Shown here in pieces: positions 18,969-28,438 of a DNA stretch of 64,000 nucleotides. How positions within the stretch are numbered: the first letter of the stretch is position 1; the number at the start of each line of letters is the position of its first letter. The stretch is from the NCBI RefSeq assembly GCF_000812945.1, contig NZ_JSYM01000001.1, positions 930,001 through 994,000 of the forward strand. The letters are read 5' to 3'. This DNA comes from Flavobacterium sp. AED (GTDB taxonomy: Bacteria > Bacteroidota > Bacteroidia > Flavobacteriales > Flavobacteriaceae). The position numbers were made by a program, and so were the translations under genes. The notes under the pieces are model-generated. The model was not told the DNA's origin, ran no database searches, and worked only from the letters and a program-made list of their open reading frames with translations.

Positions 18969-19364
18969 TTATTGTTTGACATATTCACTTTGATAACAAT
19001 CATAACATTCATCGTTCAAAAATAATTTATCTCCTACTACACTAAATGATTGACTAGGCTTACCCAAAGCATACACCATCATTTGTCGCTGTCCCCCAAA
19101 AATTGACTCTTTTGTTTCAATAGCATAGGGGTTGTTTGATGATAAATTTCCATTCTCTAGAATTTTCACTTCCAAATTTGATATTTCTATCACAATCGAT
19201 TTACCAGTAGAACTTGGTGTTAAGGTTTCGCCAGAAATTCCACCACTAGATTTTGTCCATTCCCATTTCCCAATAATTGACTTTTGCTTAATAATGGATT
19301 CACTGTTATTGGAACAACTAAAAAAAGTAAAAATTAGAGCACCGTAAATTAAAAGTTTTTTCAT
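18969..19364 (-). CDS. Small lipocalin-like lipoprotein
   Basis: A lipoprotein signal (MKKLLIYGALIFTFFSC) is followed by 114 residues with the IIGKWEWTKSSGG start typical of lipocalin-like Bacteroidetes lipoproteins, then beta strands and a pair of cysteines in NDECYDCYQ. The protein of 131 residues is probably outer-membrane anchored. Ligand unknown. Confidence 0.75.
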   Translation of the reverse strand: MKKLLIYGALIFTFFSCSNNSESIIKQKSIIGKWEWTKSSGGISGETLTPSSTGKSIVIEISNLEVKILENGNLSSNNPYAIETKESIFGGQRQMMVYALGKPSQSFSVVGDKLFLNDECYDCYQSEYVKQ

Positions 19365-19413
19365 AATCCAAAGTTTTTAATAGAGATACCAAATAGTTCA
19401 ATTGGTTGCGTTG

Positions 19414-19677
19414 ATTTCTATTATACTTTCATTTTACAACCAATCCCAGTTTATACTTACTTATGCCATTTGTTTATTGTTGTGGGTGCAAAATCAGAGA
19501 CGTTTGCGCAGCTACACGACGAACACTTTGCGGAGCAGGTTCATTTCTATTATACTTTCTAGCTGCTGTTTTTAAGCAATCTTAGCTTATAATTACTTAT
19601 GTTATTTGCTTATTGTTATGGGCGCAAAGTCGAGACGTTTGCGCAGCATAAACGACGAACACTTTGCGGAGCTGGGG
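19414..19677. repeat. Imperfect tandem direct repeat, about 129-bp period
   Basis: Two copies (19414-19542 and 19543-19677) share the blocks ATTTCTATTATACTTTC, GAGACGTTTGCGCAGC and ACGAACACTTTGCGGAGC at the same spacing. Each copy also contains a small inverted repeat (GCAAA to TTTGC). No gene was found between 19365 and 19762; this repeat fills most of it. Confidence 0.85.
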
Positions 19678-19762
19678 TATTTTTGGCTAAACGAAAATAC
19701 GAATTAAAAACGATAAATTCCACTAAATTCCGCAATAGCTACAAACGTGTGTTGGCAGGCGT

Positions 19763-20413
19763 TTATTTCTTTTTAGCAATATTTCTTACTTCAGGATTAA
19801 CAAATTTAGAATCTATTTCGTCAGTCTTTTTTATGTATTTTATTAAACTGTCTTTCTGCATTAAATAAGCGTATGAACTCGCTAATTGTCCTAATGCTCT
19901 TCCATTTTTAGGTTCAATTTTTACTGCTTTTTTTAAATTTTCAATTGTCAGATTTAAGTATTTAATGTCTTTCGTTTTAAAAAATATTTGTCCGTAACTT
20001 ACAGAAATACATTCGTAAACTTTAGCATTGTTTGGATCTAAATCAATTGATTTTTTTAAGAATTTGACAGATTCATCAAATTTGTTTTTCTTACCTAATA
20101 AATTTCCAAAGCCCCAATAAGTTTGTGGATTTGATTTGTCTAAAAGCCAAGCTTGATTAAATCTTTTCATTGATGTGTCATTGTCATCTTTATAAAAATA
20201 TTCCCAAGCTTTAGAAACATAATATTCAGATGCTTCTTTTCTATTTTTGAATTGTTTTTCAGATTCTATGATAAATTCATTGTCTAATTCAATTTGTTTT
20301 TCACACTTTTGAACTTCGCCATACATTGGTAACAAATTGATTCCTTCTGGACATTCAGTTTGTGATTTACAACTAATTTGACATAAAAAAATTAAAAATA
20401 ATATTTTCTTCAT
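19763..20413 (-). CDS. TPR lipoprotein
   Basis: The 216-residue protein has a lipoprotein signal with Cys15 (CQISC). Residues about 60-190 contain three to four TPR units (SNPQTYWGFGNLLGKKNKFDESVKFLKKSIDLDPNNAKVYE and similar). Such repeats bind proteins; no enzymatic part is present. The gene sits between repeat blocks on both sides (19414-19677 and 20472-20540) and between short inverted flanks (TTGGCAGGC at 19752 and CTGGCAGAC in complement near 20457), giving a cassette-like appearance. Confidence 0.85.
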   Translation of the reverse strand: MKKILFLIFLCQISCKSQTECPEGINLLPMYGEVQKCEKQIELDNEFIIESEKQFKNRKEASEYYVSKAWEYFYKDDNDTSMKRFNQAWLLDKSNPQTYWGFGNLLGKKNKFDESVKFLKKSIDLDPNNAKVYECISVSYGQIFFKTKDIKYLNLTIENLKKAVKIEPKNGRALGQLASSYAYLMQKDSLIKYIKKTDEIDSKFVNPEVRNIAKKK

Positions 20414-20471
20414 TTATCTTGTTAAGTATTGATTTTGTTGAGTTTTTTCTTAAATGTCTGCCAGCTTGTGA

Positions 20472-20540
20472 CTTTGCGCTATAAAGCAGCGTATATACAC
20501 CCAATTTGTTGGCTTTGCGCTATAAATACAGTGTATTCAT
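20472..20540. repeat. 41-bp-period tandem repeat
   Basis: CTTTGCGCTATAAA occurs at 20472 and 20513 with related downstream bases (GCGTATATACAC and GTGTATTCATTC). Together with the next two entries this covers much of the non-coding stretch 20414-20920; the remaining bases (20541-20795) show no gene. Confidence 0.7.
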
Positions 20541-20795
20541 TCTCTACCAAAATTAATGATTTTACTTACATAAAACTAATTTCACAATAAAACGCATTTT
20601 AACAGCGTCAGATTTGAAGTAAAAACTAACTAGTATTTTTATAAAAAAATAGTCTCTATAACAAATCTATCAAGATGAAAACACATTACTTTACGGCTTT
20701 CCTCATTTGAGTAAAAAAAATAAAATGATTGTAGATTTTGATCAACGATTTTTGATTTTTAGCTATAGAGAACCACGTACAAAATCGCTTAAAGT

Positions 20796-20846
20796 TGCGT
20801 GAGGGATAGAAGCTAGCTACCGAAGTAGCGCGGATAGCCCGACGCC
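20796..20846 (+). repeat. GGATAG-type structured element
   Basis: GTGAGGGATAGAAGC and GCGGATAGCCCGAC flank a small stem (CTAC-CGAA-GTAG). I recall the same outer blocks as recurrent in flavobacterial intergenic regions; only one copy lies in this window. Confidence 0.5.
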
Positions 20847-20899
20847 AATAAAAAAAAGGGTCCTCTCAACAGTTACGCTGAGAAGACCCTTTTTTTATT
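20847..20899. terminator. Bidirectional terminator after proC
   Basis: AAAAAAAGGGTC and TCTCA pair with TGAGA and GACCCTTTTTTT across a 10-base loop. Confidence 0.85.
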
Positions 20900-20920
20900 G
20901 GGGGCACGCCCTAATGACGT

Positions 20921-21697
20921 TTATCCCTTGATTTGTTTCAAAGAAGTTTTGATTCCTCGTATCAATGAGGAACTGAATCCGTGCATTTCCATTTCGTTCA
21001 ATCCCGCAATGGTACAGCCTTGTGGTGTGGTTACACGGTCAATTAATTGTTCCGGGTGTATTTGTTCTTCCATGATCATTTCGGCAGCGCCTTTTACGGT
21101 TTGTGCCGAAATTGCTAGTGCGGTTTGCCAGTCAAATCCTATTTCGATTCCGGCTTGCATCGATGCACGAATGTAACGCAACGCAAATGCAGTTCCACTA
21201 GCCGCAAGAACGGTTGCTGCATCCATCAATTTTTCGTCTATAATAGGAGCAGTTCCTAAATCTTTAAAAAGAGCCACCGTATTTTGAGCTTTCTCTTTAT
21301 TTTTTTCGTTAAAAGCAATACAGGTTGCCGAAGCGCCAAATTGTGAAGCGATATTGGGCATAATGCGGACGGCGCTATTCCCATCGCCTATCTTATTTTG
21401 TAAATTTTCTATGGACAATCCACTCACTGCCGAAGCGATTACTTTATTAGAAATTACAGGAAGAATTTCGGCCAAAACGGTATCTACCTGATACGGTTTT
21501 ATAGTAAGAATGATAATATCTGCATCTTGAATTTGATGTTTGTTATCTGTTGAAACAGTTACGCCCAGTTGCTCCAAATAAAGAATGCTCGCTGTATTTC
21601 TTCGGGTGATGGTAATTTGATTTCCTTGCGAAAATTTTGATAATCCTTTTGCGATAGCTACGCCAAGGTTTCCTCCGCCAATTATATGTACTTTCAT
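20921..21697 (-). CDS. proC: Pyrroline-5-carboxylate reductase
   Basis: ProC catalyses the last step of proline synthesis using NAD(P)H. The protein of 258 residues starts with the Rossmann loop IIGGGNLGVAIAKGL, has TIKPYQV, the SGLSIENLQ segment, RIMPN, and the C-terminal signature QTVKGAAEMI to VTTPQGCTIAGLNEME. The usual GSGPAY substrate-loop reads ASGTAF here, a small departure. A strong terminator follows. Confidence 0.93.
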   Translation of the reverse strand: MKVHIIGGGNLGVAIAKGLSKFSQGNQITITRRNTASILYLEQLGVTVSTDNKHQIQDADIIILTIKPYQVDTVLAEILPVISNKVIASAVSGLSIENLQNKIGDGNSAVRIMPNIASQFGASATCIAFNEKNKEKAQNTVALFKDLGTAPIIDEKLMDAATVLAASGTAFALRYIRASMQAGIEIGFDWQTALAISAQTVKGAAEMIMEEQIHPEQLIDRVTTPQGCTIAGLNEMEMHGFSSSLIRGIKTSLKQIKG

Positions 21698-21812
21698 GCT
21701 GATTGTGGTTTTCCTCTCCCCTCCCGAAGCTTCGGGACCTCTCCGAAGAACTTATGATATGGGAAAGTGTTAATTATAATTTTTAGTTTTTTGGTTGGTT
21801 GTGTTGTTAGTA

Positions 21813-23162
21813 TTAAAATCCTAAAATGAGATTGGCAATTCCGAAGTAAATCATAATTCCAAAAACATCATTTGTTGTTGTAATAAAAGGTCCTGTTGCA
21901 ATGGCGGGGTCGATATTGTTTTTGTGCAGGAAAAGTGGCACCAAAGTTCCTAAAGTAGCAGCAAATAATATGACTACAACAATAGATATGGAAATTGCCA
22001 TTCCCACCTGAAATTGTCCATACATAAACGTATGATAACCCAATACCAACAGTGCAATTATAGTCCCGGAAATCATGGCTACAGAAATTTCTTTACTAAA
22101 ATAATTACGGCTAAATTCTTTCAAAGTACCATTTGCCAAACCTTGGACAATAATTGCCGAAGCTTGTACCCCAATATTTCCTGCTGTTGCCGAAAGCAAA
22201 GGCATAAAAATAATTAAGGTGTAAAATTTTTGGGAAGTGGCTTCATTTCCTTTAATAACATAAGATGCAATAAGTTCAATGAACATTCCGATTAACAACC
22301 AAGGCAAACGTGCTTTGGTATGCTCGTAAATACTGTCATTTGTTTCAACATCTTGGGTAATACCCGCAGCCATTTGGTAATCTTTGTCGGCTTCATCCTT
22401 GATTACATCTATAATATCATCAATGGTGATTCGGCCTACAAGTCGTCCCAATTCATCAATAACAGGAATGGCTTCTAAATCATATTTCTGCATGATTCTC
22501 GCCACCTCAACATCTTCAGTATCTACATTCACCGAATTCAATTTTCGGATGTACACATCACTTATCGCCGTTCTGGTTGAAGTCGTCAATAAATCCTTAA
22601 GCGACAATCGTCCTTTTAACCGGTCTTCATCATCCACCACATAAATAGAATGCACCCGAGAGATATTTTCGGCCTGGATTCGCATTTCTTTTACACAAGT
22701 AAGCACGTTCCAATTTTCATTGACCTTAACCAACTCTTTGTGCATAATTCCACCCGCTGTATCCTCATCATAACGCAATAAGTCAACGATATCCTTGGCA
22801 TGCTCAACATCCTGAAGTTCTGATATTACCTCTGCTTTAATCTCTTGCGAAAGTTCGGCGATAATATCGGCGGCATCATTCGTCTCTAATTCATCTAATT
22901 CTTCGGCAATCTCTTTTGGCGAAAGCCTGCTTAATATATTCTCCCGCAAATCATCTTCTAATTCAAGAAGAATCTCAGCCGTTTTTTCACTGTCTAATAC
23001 TTTAAAAATATAGGTTGCTTCGTCAAAATCAAGCTCGTCAAGAATCTCGGCAATATCAGCATGATGCATGTCATTGAGTAAGGATTCTAATTCCTTATCA
23101 TTTTTATTAACAATGTGTTGCTCTAATTCCTGGATTAGCGCTTTGCTGATTTTAAACTCCAT
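21813..23162 (-). CDS. mgtE: Magnesium transporter MgtE
   Basis: The protein of 449 residues has the MgtE layout: N-terminal helical domain of acidic repeats (about 1-130, [16 protein letters not shown] type), paired CBS domains (about 135-255, ending in [12 protein letters not shown]), and five membrane segments (about 285-449). Family motifs [17 protein letters not shown] and [14 protein letters not shown] are present. It is a gated Mg2+ channel of the inner membrane. Its start overlaps the end of rsmA by 11 bases, so the two are co-transcribed and probably translationally coupled. Confidence 0.97.
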   Translation of the reverse strand: MEFKISKALIQELEQHIVNKNDKELESLLNDMHHADIAEILDELDFDEATYIFKVLDSEKTAEILLELEDDLRENILSRLSPKEIAEELDELETNDAADIIAELSQEIKAEVISELQDVEHAKDIVDLLRYDEDTAGGIMHKELVKVNENWNVLTCVKEMRIQAENISRVHSIYVVDDEDRLKGRLSLKDLLTTSTRTAISDVYIRKLNSVNVDTEDVEVARIMQKYDLEAIPVIDELGRLVGRITIDDIIDVIKDEADKDYQMAAGITQDVETNDSIYEHTKARLPWLLIGMFIELIASYVIKGNEATSQKFYTLIIFMPLLSATAGNIGVQASAIIVQGLANGTLKEFSRNYFSKEISVAMISGTIIALLVLGYHTFMYGQFQVGMAISISIVVVILFAATLGTLVPLFLHKNNIDPAIATGPFITTTNDVFGIMIYFGIANLILGF

Positions 23163-23931
23163 CGGCTTCTATTTTTTGAGTGAGTTCTATGAACTGTTCT
23201 ACATTTAATTGCTCTGGTCGAAGATCAAAAACGGTATCTTCTCTTAAACTATCGGACAAATTTAAGGTTTTTAAACTGTTTCGCAAGGTCTTTCTGCGTT
23301 GTTGAAAAGCCGTTTTAACCACAGTGAAAAACAATTTTTCGCCGCAAGGCAAACTATAATCTTTTTTTCTACGCAAACGCAACACTCCCGATTTTACTTT
23401 TGGCGGCGGAATAAATACATTCTCGTCAACGGTAAATAGATATTCGGCATCATAAAAAGCCTGAACTAAAACCGACAGAATTCCATACGCTTTTGTTCCC
23501 TTTTTTTCACAAATACGCTGTGCCACTTCTTTTTGGAACATACCCGCAAATTCAGGAATCTGATTGCGATATTCTAATGCTCTAAAAACAATTTGAGTCG
23601 AAATATTATACGGGAAATTCCCAATTATAGCGAATTGCTTTCCTTCAAAAATTTCGTTAATGTTGTATTTCAGAAAATCTTTGGAGATAATCTTATCCTT
23701 TAATTTTGGATAATTTTCGTCTAAATACGTCACTGATTCGGTATCGATTTCTATCACATACGTATTGATTGGTTTGTCCAATAAATACTTTGTCAAAACA
23801 CCCATTCCGGGACCTATTTCTAATACATCATCATATCCTTCTAAATTCAACGTGTCTGCAATGTCTTTTGCAATGCTTTCGTCTTTCAAGAAATGTTGTC
23901 CGAGGTGTTTTTTGGCTTTTACTTTTTCCAT
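23152..23931 (-). CDS. rsmA: 16S rRNA (adenine1518-N6/adenine1519-N6)-dimethyltransferase
   Basis: RsmA (KsgA) dimethylates two adenines in the 16S rRNA 3' hairpin during ribosome assembly. Landmarks are [13 protein letters not shown], the SAM loop [12 protein letters not shown], and the catalytic GNFPYNIS. The start at 23931 ([11 protein letters not shown]) follows homology; a longer frame to 23970 would translate a CGCAAAGACGCAAAGG-type intergenic repeat. It overlaps mgtE by 11 bases. Confidence 0.96.
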   Translation of the reverse strand: MEKVKAKKHLGQHFLKDESIAKDIADTLNLEGYDDVLEIGPGMGVLTKYLLDKPINTYVIEIDTESVTYLDENYPKLKDKIISKDFLKYNINEIFEGKQFAIIGNFPYNISTQIVFRALEYRNQIPEFAGMFQKEVAQRICEKKGTKAYGILSVLVQAFYDAEYLFTVDENVFIPPPKVKSGVLRLRRKKDYSLPCGEKLFFTVVKTAFQQRRKTLRNSLKTLNLSDSLREDTVFDLRPEQLNVEQFIELTQKIEADGV

Positions 23932-24033
23932 TTTGTTTTTTTCTCGCAAAGACGCAAAGGCGCAAAGCAATTATTTTATTTTTTGTATTCTATTTAAATT
24001 TACATAGAGCTCATGTAAACTGAATATCGATAA

Positions 24034-24558
24034 CTATTTCTTGTATCCTATTTTTTCTCGTGTTGGATTTGTCTCCTTTTTTTCAATTAATTCATCGAGA
24101 TATTGAAAAACGAGTTCAATATTTTTACCTTGATTCTCTATTTTCTTTTTAATTGTTTCCACATCCAAACGTATTTCGGTTGTATCTAGAAGCATTTGTC
24201 TGATTTTTGTAAATATCCTCATGATTTGAATATTAGTTTGTATTGCTTTTTCGCTATTTAATACACTTGAAAGCATCAATACACCATGTTCTGTAAAGAC
24301 ATAAGGCAATTTTCTAATCCCTCCCCAACTTGAAGTCGCAAATTGCGACTTCAAGTTTTGAAATTCAATTTCGTTAAGTTGAAACATAAAATCTTCAGGA
24401 AATCTAGTTAAATTCCTTTTAACTTGTTCATTCAGCCTTTTGGTTTCAACTCCGTAAAGCGTTGCCAAATCACGGTCCAGCATTACTTTTTGGTTTCTGA
24501 TGAAATAAATTTTATTCATTACCACATCATCGGGAACTAAAGAAATTTCGTTACTCAT
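24034..24558 (-). CDS. ORF6N domain DNA-binding protein
   Basis: The protein of 174 residues begins with the ORF6N domain (VMNKIYFIRNQKVMLDRDLATLYGVETKRLNEQVKRN, about 10-45, through YVFTEHGVLMLSSVLNSEKA, about 85-105) and ends in a coiled coil (about 130-165). ORF6N is a phage and mobile-element DNA-binding domain of the KilA-N/BRO group. The codons for NLKSQFATS form a perfect 27-bp palindrome, versions of which recur just upstream of the gene. Confidence 0.9.
   Translation of the reverse strand: MSNEISLVPDDVVMNKIYFIRNQKVMLDRDLATLYGVETKRLNEQVKRNLTRFPEDFMFQLNEIEFQNLKSQFATSSWGGIRKLPYVFTEHGVLMLSSVLNSEKAIQTNIQIMRIFTKIRQMLLDTTEIRLDVETIKKKIENQGKNIELVFQYLDELIEKKETNPTREKIGYKK
24329..24355. repeat. 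ORF6N palindrome, copy 1 (inside the gene)
   Basis: CTTGAAGTCGCAA, one central base, then TTGCGACTTCAAG: a perfect inverted repeat within coding sequence. Confidence 0.9.
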
Positions 24559-24583
24559 AAATCTAAATGCTAATTGTTTTTAA

Positions 24584-24612
24584 ATTGGAGGTCACAAATT
24601 GCGACCTCCAAT
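24584..24612. repeat. ORF6N palindrome, copy 2
   Basis: ATTGGAGGTCACAA, one base, TTGCGACCTCCAAT. It differs from copy 1 by a paired A-to-G/T-to-C change and an added G-C pair; one mismatch remains. Confidence 0.85.
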
Positions 24613-24636
24613 TTTTATGCTTTATTATAAATTCAA

Positions 24637-24663
24637 CTTGATATCGCTAATTGCGACTTCAAG
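24637..24663. repeat. ORF6N palindrome, copy 3 (degenerate)
   Basis: CTTGATATCGCTA followed by ATTGCGACTTCAAG is identical to copy 1 at 24 of 27 positions; the left arm has lost pairing. Confidence 0.75.
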
Positions 24664-24747
24664 ATTTACTATTTCAAATTGAACACTAACAACTGAGTGT
24701 GATTGCTTCTTTCCTCGCAATGACAACTGAATACTGAACACTTTCCT

Positions 24748-25059
24748 CTAATGTTCCGAAATCAATTCCAACTCGGTTCTAAAAGCAAGCATTTTGTCTC
24801 CAAACAATTTCACTCCTTCTTCGCGAAAAGCGGGCGCATCTTCCTGATAATATTTCTCCAAAGTCTCTTTACTATCCGTAGTATATTGAACAGAATAAGT
24901 CACTCCTCCCATTTCTTCTTCAATTAAAACCCGCACCATTCTTGCTGAGGAAAATTTTCCAGTAGCCAAAATTTCGGGAATGTGTTTGTGCTGCATCCAA
25001 ATCATCCATTGATCGTGAACGCTTTCATGTATGTTTGTGGTAACGTTGTATATTATCAT
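24748..25059 (-). CDS. DUF4286 family protein
   Basis: The 103-residue cytoplasmic protein matches the DUF4286 pattern, an A/B-barrel-like fold: MIIYNVTTNIHESVHDQWMIWM at the start, YSVQYTTDSKETLEKYY in the middle, and FGDKMLAFRTELEL at the end. Function unknown. It is separated from the upstream TPR gene by 59 bases on the same strand. Confidence 0.88.
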   Translation of the reverse strand: MIIYNVTTNIHESVHDQWMIWMQHKHIPEILATGKFSSARMVRVLIEEEMGGVTYSVQYTTDSKETLEKYYQEDAPAFREEGVKLFGDKMLAFRTELELISEH

Positions 25060-25118
25060 TTCTTACTGTTTAATCGTTGATTTTTTAATCGGTTAACAAT
25101 AACCGATTAAACATTAAT

Positions 25119-26897
25119 TTAAAGATTCGTGTCGCCTCGCAATTGCCTGAATTTCTTTCTGGCTTCCACAAAATAGATACTGTCTTCGTGACTGAAAATT
25201 ATCTTTTCGTATAATGGTTTTGCCTTTTCGGGCTGTTGTAACTTTTTGTTATAAATTTCCGCAGAAAAATATAAAGCTTCATCAATATAAATACCGTCGC
25301 TATGCTTGTCTATAATAGTTTGATATTGGCTTAAAGCCAAAGTAAAATCACCCAGTTTCTCATAAATTTTACCCAAACGCAACAATGTCACTGCCTCTAT
25401 TTCCTGCCCTTTATAGTTCTTCAATATTGTTTGAAACTGCGTTATCGCTTCCTGATTTCTGTTTTGATATAAAAGGTAATCTCCTTTGGCAAACTGTTTC
25501 AAAGCTGTTTGTGTCGAATCGGCAACGGTATTGTCATTTATTAAAAGAAAATATTCCAAAGCATCATTGGCAATCAATTGTGTATTGGCTGATTTTAATT
25601 CCTTGAATTGTTTCAAAGCCCAAATAAAATCCGTTTTGAAATAACTCGTTTTAGCGGCTTTCAAACTCGCTTCATGTGCCACAATATCATTTTTCAAATC
25701 CAATTCTATCTGTGAATAATAGATTAAAGCCTGATTGAATTTTTCTTCGTAAAGCAAAATATCCGCCAATTCCATTTTGGCCTGAGCCACTTCGTAATCG
25801 TTCAACTGTAATTCGAGCAATTTTTTGATTATTGCCTTTCCTTCCTCCGGTTTTTTCAAATTAAAAGCTACAAAATGCGCCTGAATCAGCTGCAAAGATA
25901 AGGTAAAAGGACTTATTTCAAATTGTTTCAACAAACCCTCTAATTCTGTATTGATGGCAGCATACTCTTTTTCTTGCGCTTTTTCTATTTTCATTTTAAT
26001 CAAATAGGAATTCGCCTGAATTAACAGTTCTAAATCTTTTGTGTTTTCCAATACAAAACCAAGGATTTCCTTTGCCGCTTCCTGATTGTCTTCTTCAATA
26101 GCCAATTGTCCTAAATTCACAATATTGGAAAGGGATTCCGGATCGCGTTTGTAAATGGCTTTTTCCTGAACGAATGCTTTTTCGAACTCTTTTTGTTGGG
26201 TATAAAACCAACTCAAATAATGATTCCAGAAAAGATCTTGATTTTTTTGAGCTCTTATAATTAATGCTTTTCGAAGTATTTCGCTAAAATTGGCATCACC
26301 CTCATCCACCATAAAACGAGACAGTTGATTTTGAATTTGTATCGAATTTTGGGGATTCACATAGGCTTCATTCAGAAAGGTATTAATCATCATTTCCTGA
26401 TTGCCTAATTGTCCATAAAGCAATCCTATTTGGTAATTAAAATTAAAATTCGGTTCTAATTCTGTTGCAGTTTGATACGATTTCAAGGCATATTCCAACA
26501 ACACTTTTCTCTCAAAAGAATTGGAAATACCGTATACTTCATTTGGATTTTTTTTGATTCTGTCTAATGCCTGCTCGTAGTAAATTTTGGCTTTGGCATC
26601 ATTTTTTTGCAACTGGTAATTGTATCCCAATTCCACCAAAAGATTCCCTTGTTTGTATTTGTCTAATCGGTCCAGTATTGCTTTTTCGGCAACAGAAAAT
26701 TGCTGTAATTGTTGGTAACAGTCAATGGTTCTTAAAAAATACTGTGTGTTTTGTGGCAGGTTTTCCAGTAACTCTTCATAACTGATTTTGGCTTTTTCAA
26801 AATCACCTTTGTCATAATAATACTGCGCCAATTGTTCGTTTTGAGAAAAACAAATCAATGAAAAAAACAGATTTATATATAGAAATATTTTTTTCAT
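25119..26897 (-). CDS. Secreted TPR repeat protein
   Basis: The 592-residue protein has a signal peptide (MKKIFLYINLFFSLICFSQ) followed by TPR repeats over most of its length (AQYYYDKGDFEKAKISYEELL at about 24; LRLGKIYEKLGDFTLALSQYQTII at about 505). It should be a periplasmic or outer-membrane scaffold; no catalytic domain is seen. It lies downstream of serS, beyond the ACCATATAAGG inverted repeat. Confidence 0.9.
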   Translation of the reverse strand: MKKIFLYINLFFSLICFSQNEQLAQYYYDKGDFEKAKISYEELLENLPQNTQYFLRTIDCYQQLQQFSVAEKAILDRLDKYKQGNLLVELGYNYQLQKNDAKAKIYYEQALDRIKKNPNEVYGISNSFERKVLLEYALKSYQTATELEPNFNFNYQIGLLYGQLGNQEMMINTFLNEAYVNPQNSIQIQNQLSRFMVDEGDANFSEILRKALIIRAQKNQDLFWNHYLSWFYTQQKEFEKAFVQEKAIYKRDPESLSNIVNLGQLAIEEDNQEAAKEILGFVLENTKDLELLIQANSYLIKMKIEKAQEKEYAAINTELEGLLKQFEISPFTLSLQLIQAHFVAFNLKKPEEGKAIIKKLLELQLNDYEVAQAKMELADILLYEEKFNQALIYYSQIELDLKNDIVAHEASLKAAKTSYFKTDFIWALKQFKELKSANTQLIANDALEYFLLINDNTVADSTQTALKQFAKGDYLLYQNRNQEAITQFQTILKNYKGQEIEAVTLLRLGKIYEKLGDFTLALSQYQTIIDKHSDGIYIDEALYFSAEIYNKKLQQPEKAKPLYEKIIFSHEDSIYFVEARKKFRQLRGDTNL

Positions 26898-26938
26898 TTT
26901 TTAATTGCAATTTGTTTCGTCAAACATCAATTTTTATA

Positions 26939-27060
26939 AACCATATAAGGAATTTAAATACATTTAAGACTAGTGTTTTATTCCTTGTGTTTTAAAATCC
27001 AACGTTGTCCGTTGATTTTTTCACAGAACACTTATGTGATCTTAAATTACTTATATGGTT
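26939..27060. repeat. ACCATATAAGG inverted repeat, long form
   Basis: AACCATATAAGGAATTTAA at the left end pairs with TTAAATTACTTATATGGTT at the right end (one mismatch) around about 85 bases. It begins 14 bases after the serS stop, in the serS-TPR gap. A short form of the same element lies at 59072-59124. Confidence 0.8.
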
Positions 27061-27074
27061 CAAATTTTTTGATT

Positions 27075-28346
27075 TTAGTCAATAATATCAAATCCGCAAT
27101 ACGGACGTAAAACTTCTGGAATTACGATTCCTTCCGGAGTTTGGTAATTTTCTAAAATTCCGGCCAAAACTCTTGGCAAAGCCAATGAACTTCCGTTTAA
27201 GGTATGTGCCAATTGGTTTTTTCCGTCTTTGTCTTTGAAACGCAATTTCAAACGATTCGCTTGAAAAGTCTCAAAGTTAGAAACTGAACTGATTTCTAAC
27301 CAACGATCTTGCGCGGTAGAAAAAACTTCGAAATCATACGTCAAAGCTGATGTGAATCCCATGTCGCCGCCACAAAGACGCAATATTCTATATGGTAATT
27401 TCAACTCCTGTAATATATTTTTAACGTGTTCTACCATTCCGTCCAAAGCTTCGTATGATTTATCCGGATGTTCTACACGAACAATTTCCACTTTATCAAA
27501 TTGATGCAAACGGTTCAATCCACGTACGTGCGCGCCATAAGAACCTGCTTCACGACGGAAACATGGCGTATAAGCTGTTGTTAAAACGGGCAATTCATTT
27601 TCGTTTAAAATCACATCACGAAACAAATTCGTCACCGGAACTTCAGCCGTTGGAATCAAGTATAAATCATCTGTTTTATCATGGTACATTTGCCCTTCTT
27701 TGTCCGGCAATTGTCCCGTTCCATAAGCAGATGCTTCGTTCACCATGTGCGGAACCTGAACTTCATTGTAACCCGCTGCCGTGTTTTTATCCAAGAAATA
27801 ATTGATTAAGGCACGTTGTAATCGTGCCCCTTTTCCTTTGTAAACCGGAAATCCTGCTCCAGTGATTTTTACTCCAAGTTCAAAATCGATGATGTCGTAT
27901 TTTTTTACCAATTCCCAATGCGGTTGTGCGCCTTCGTGCAAAACTGGAATTTCTCCTTCTTCAAAAACGTTTAGGTTTTCCTCTGGCGTTTTTCCAACAG
28001 GAACAATATCAGCAGGAAGATTGGGTAACGTATATAATTTCTCTAAAAGTTCTGCGGCAAGTGCATCAGCAGTTTCAGCTAATTTCTTGCTTTTCTCTTT
28101 ATTTAAAACGGTTTTTTCTTTTAAGAAAGCGGCTTTCGCTTTCTCTCCGGCTTTCATCAATTCGCCAATGTCTTTGGATAATTTATTAGATTCGGATAAA
28201 ATGTTGTCTAGCTCCACTTGCGTAGCGCGACGTTTTTCATCCAGTTGTACCACTTCTTCAACAACACTTGTAGCATCGATGTTTCTCTTTGCCAAAGCGG
28301 TGATTACTTTTTCTTGATTCTCTCTAATAAATGCGATTTGTAACAT
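27075..28346 (-). CDS. serS: Serine--tRNA ligase
   Basis: SerRS charges tRNA-Ser. The protein of 423 residues has the N-terminal coiled-coil arm (about 30-105) and a class II core with TAEVPVTNLFRD, motif 2 PCFRREAGSYG, and motif 3 NGSSLALPRVLAGILENYQ. The start at 28346 (MLQIAFIRENQEK) follows homology; a 14-residue extension upstream has no family character. A candidate -7 box (TAAATTTG, complement of 28386-28393) lies about 39 bases before the start. Confidence 0.97.
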   Translation of the reverse strand: MLQIAFIRENQEKVITALAKRNIDATSVVEEVVQLDEKRRATQVELDNILSESNKLSKDIGELMKAGEKAKAAFLKEKTVLNKEKSKKLAETADALAAELLEKLYTLPNLPADIVPVGKTPEENLNVFEEGEIPVLHEGAQPHWELVKKYDIIDFELGVKITGAGFPVYKGKGARLQRALINYFLDKNTAAGYNEVQVPHMVNEASAYGTGQLPDKEGQMYHDKTDDLYLIPTAEVPVTNLFRDVILNENELPVLTTAYTPCFRREAGSYGAHVRGLNRLHQFDKVEIVRVEHPDKSYEALDGMVEHVKNILQELKLPYRILRLCGGDMGFTSALTYDFEVFSTAQDRWLEISSVSNFETFQANRLKLRFKDKDGKNQLAHTLNGSSLALPRVLAGILENYQTPEGIVIPEVLRPYCGFDIID

Positions 28347-28438
28347 AGTTGATTTTTTTAACGCTAACTTATATAATAATGGAAGCAAATTTAAGGAAAT
28401 GTTTTATAGAAACAGGACAAAGTTTCGATGAAAATTAG

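Noticed and set aside
19414..19677. Integron attC sites
   Set aside because: No clear G-TTRRRY core pairs or integron integrase; similarity is limited to small inverted repeats.
23940..23969. N-terminal extension of RsmA
   Set aside because: The extension translates a CGCAAAGACGCAAAGG intergenic repeat; RsmA homology starts at [11 protein letters not shown].
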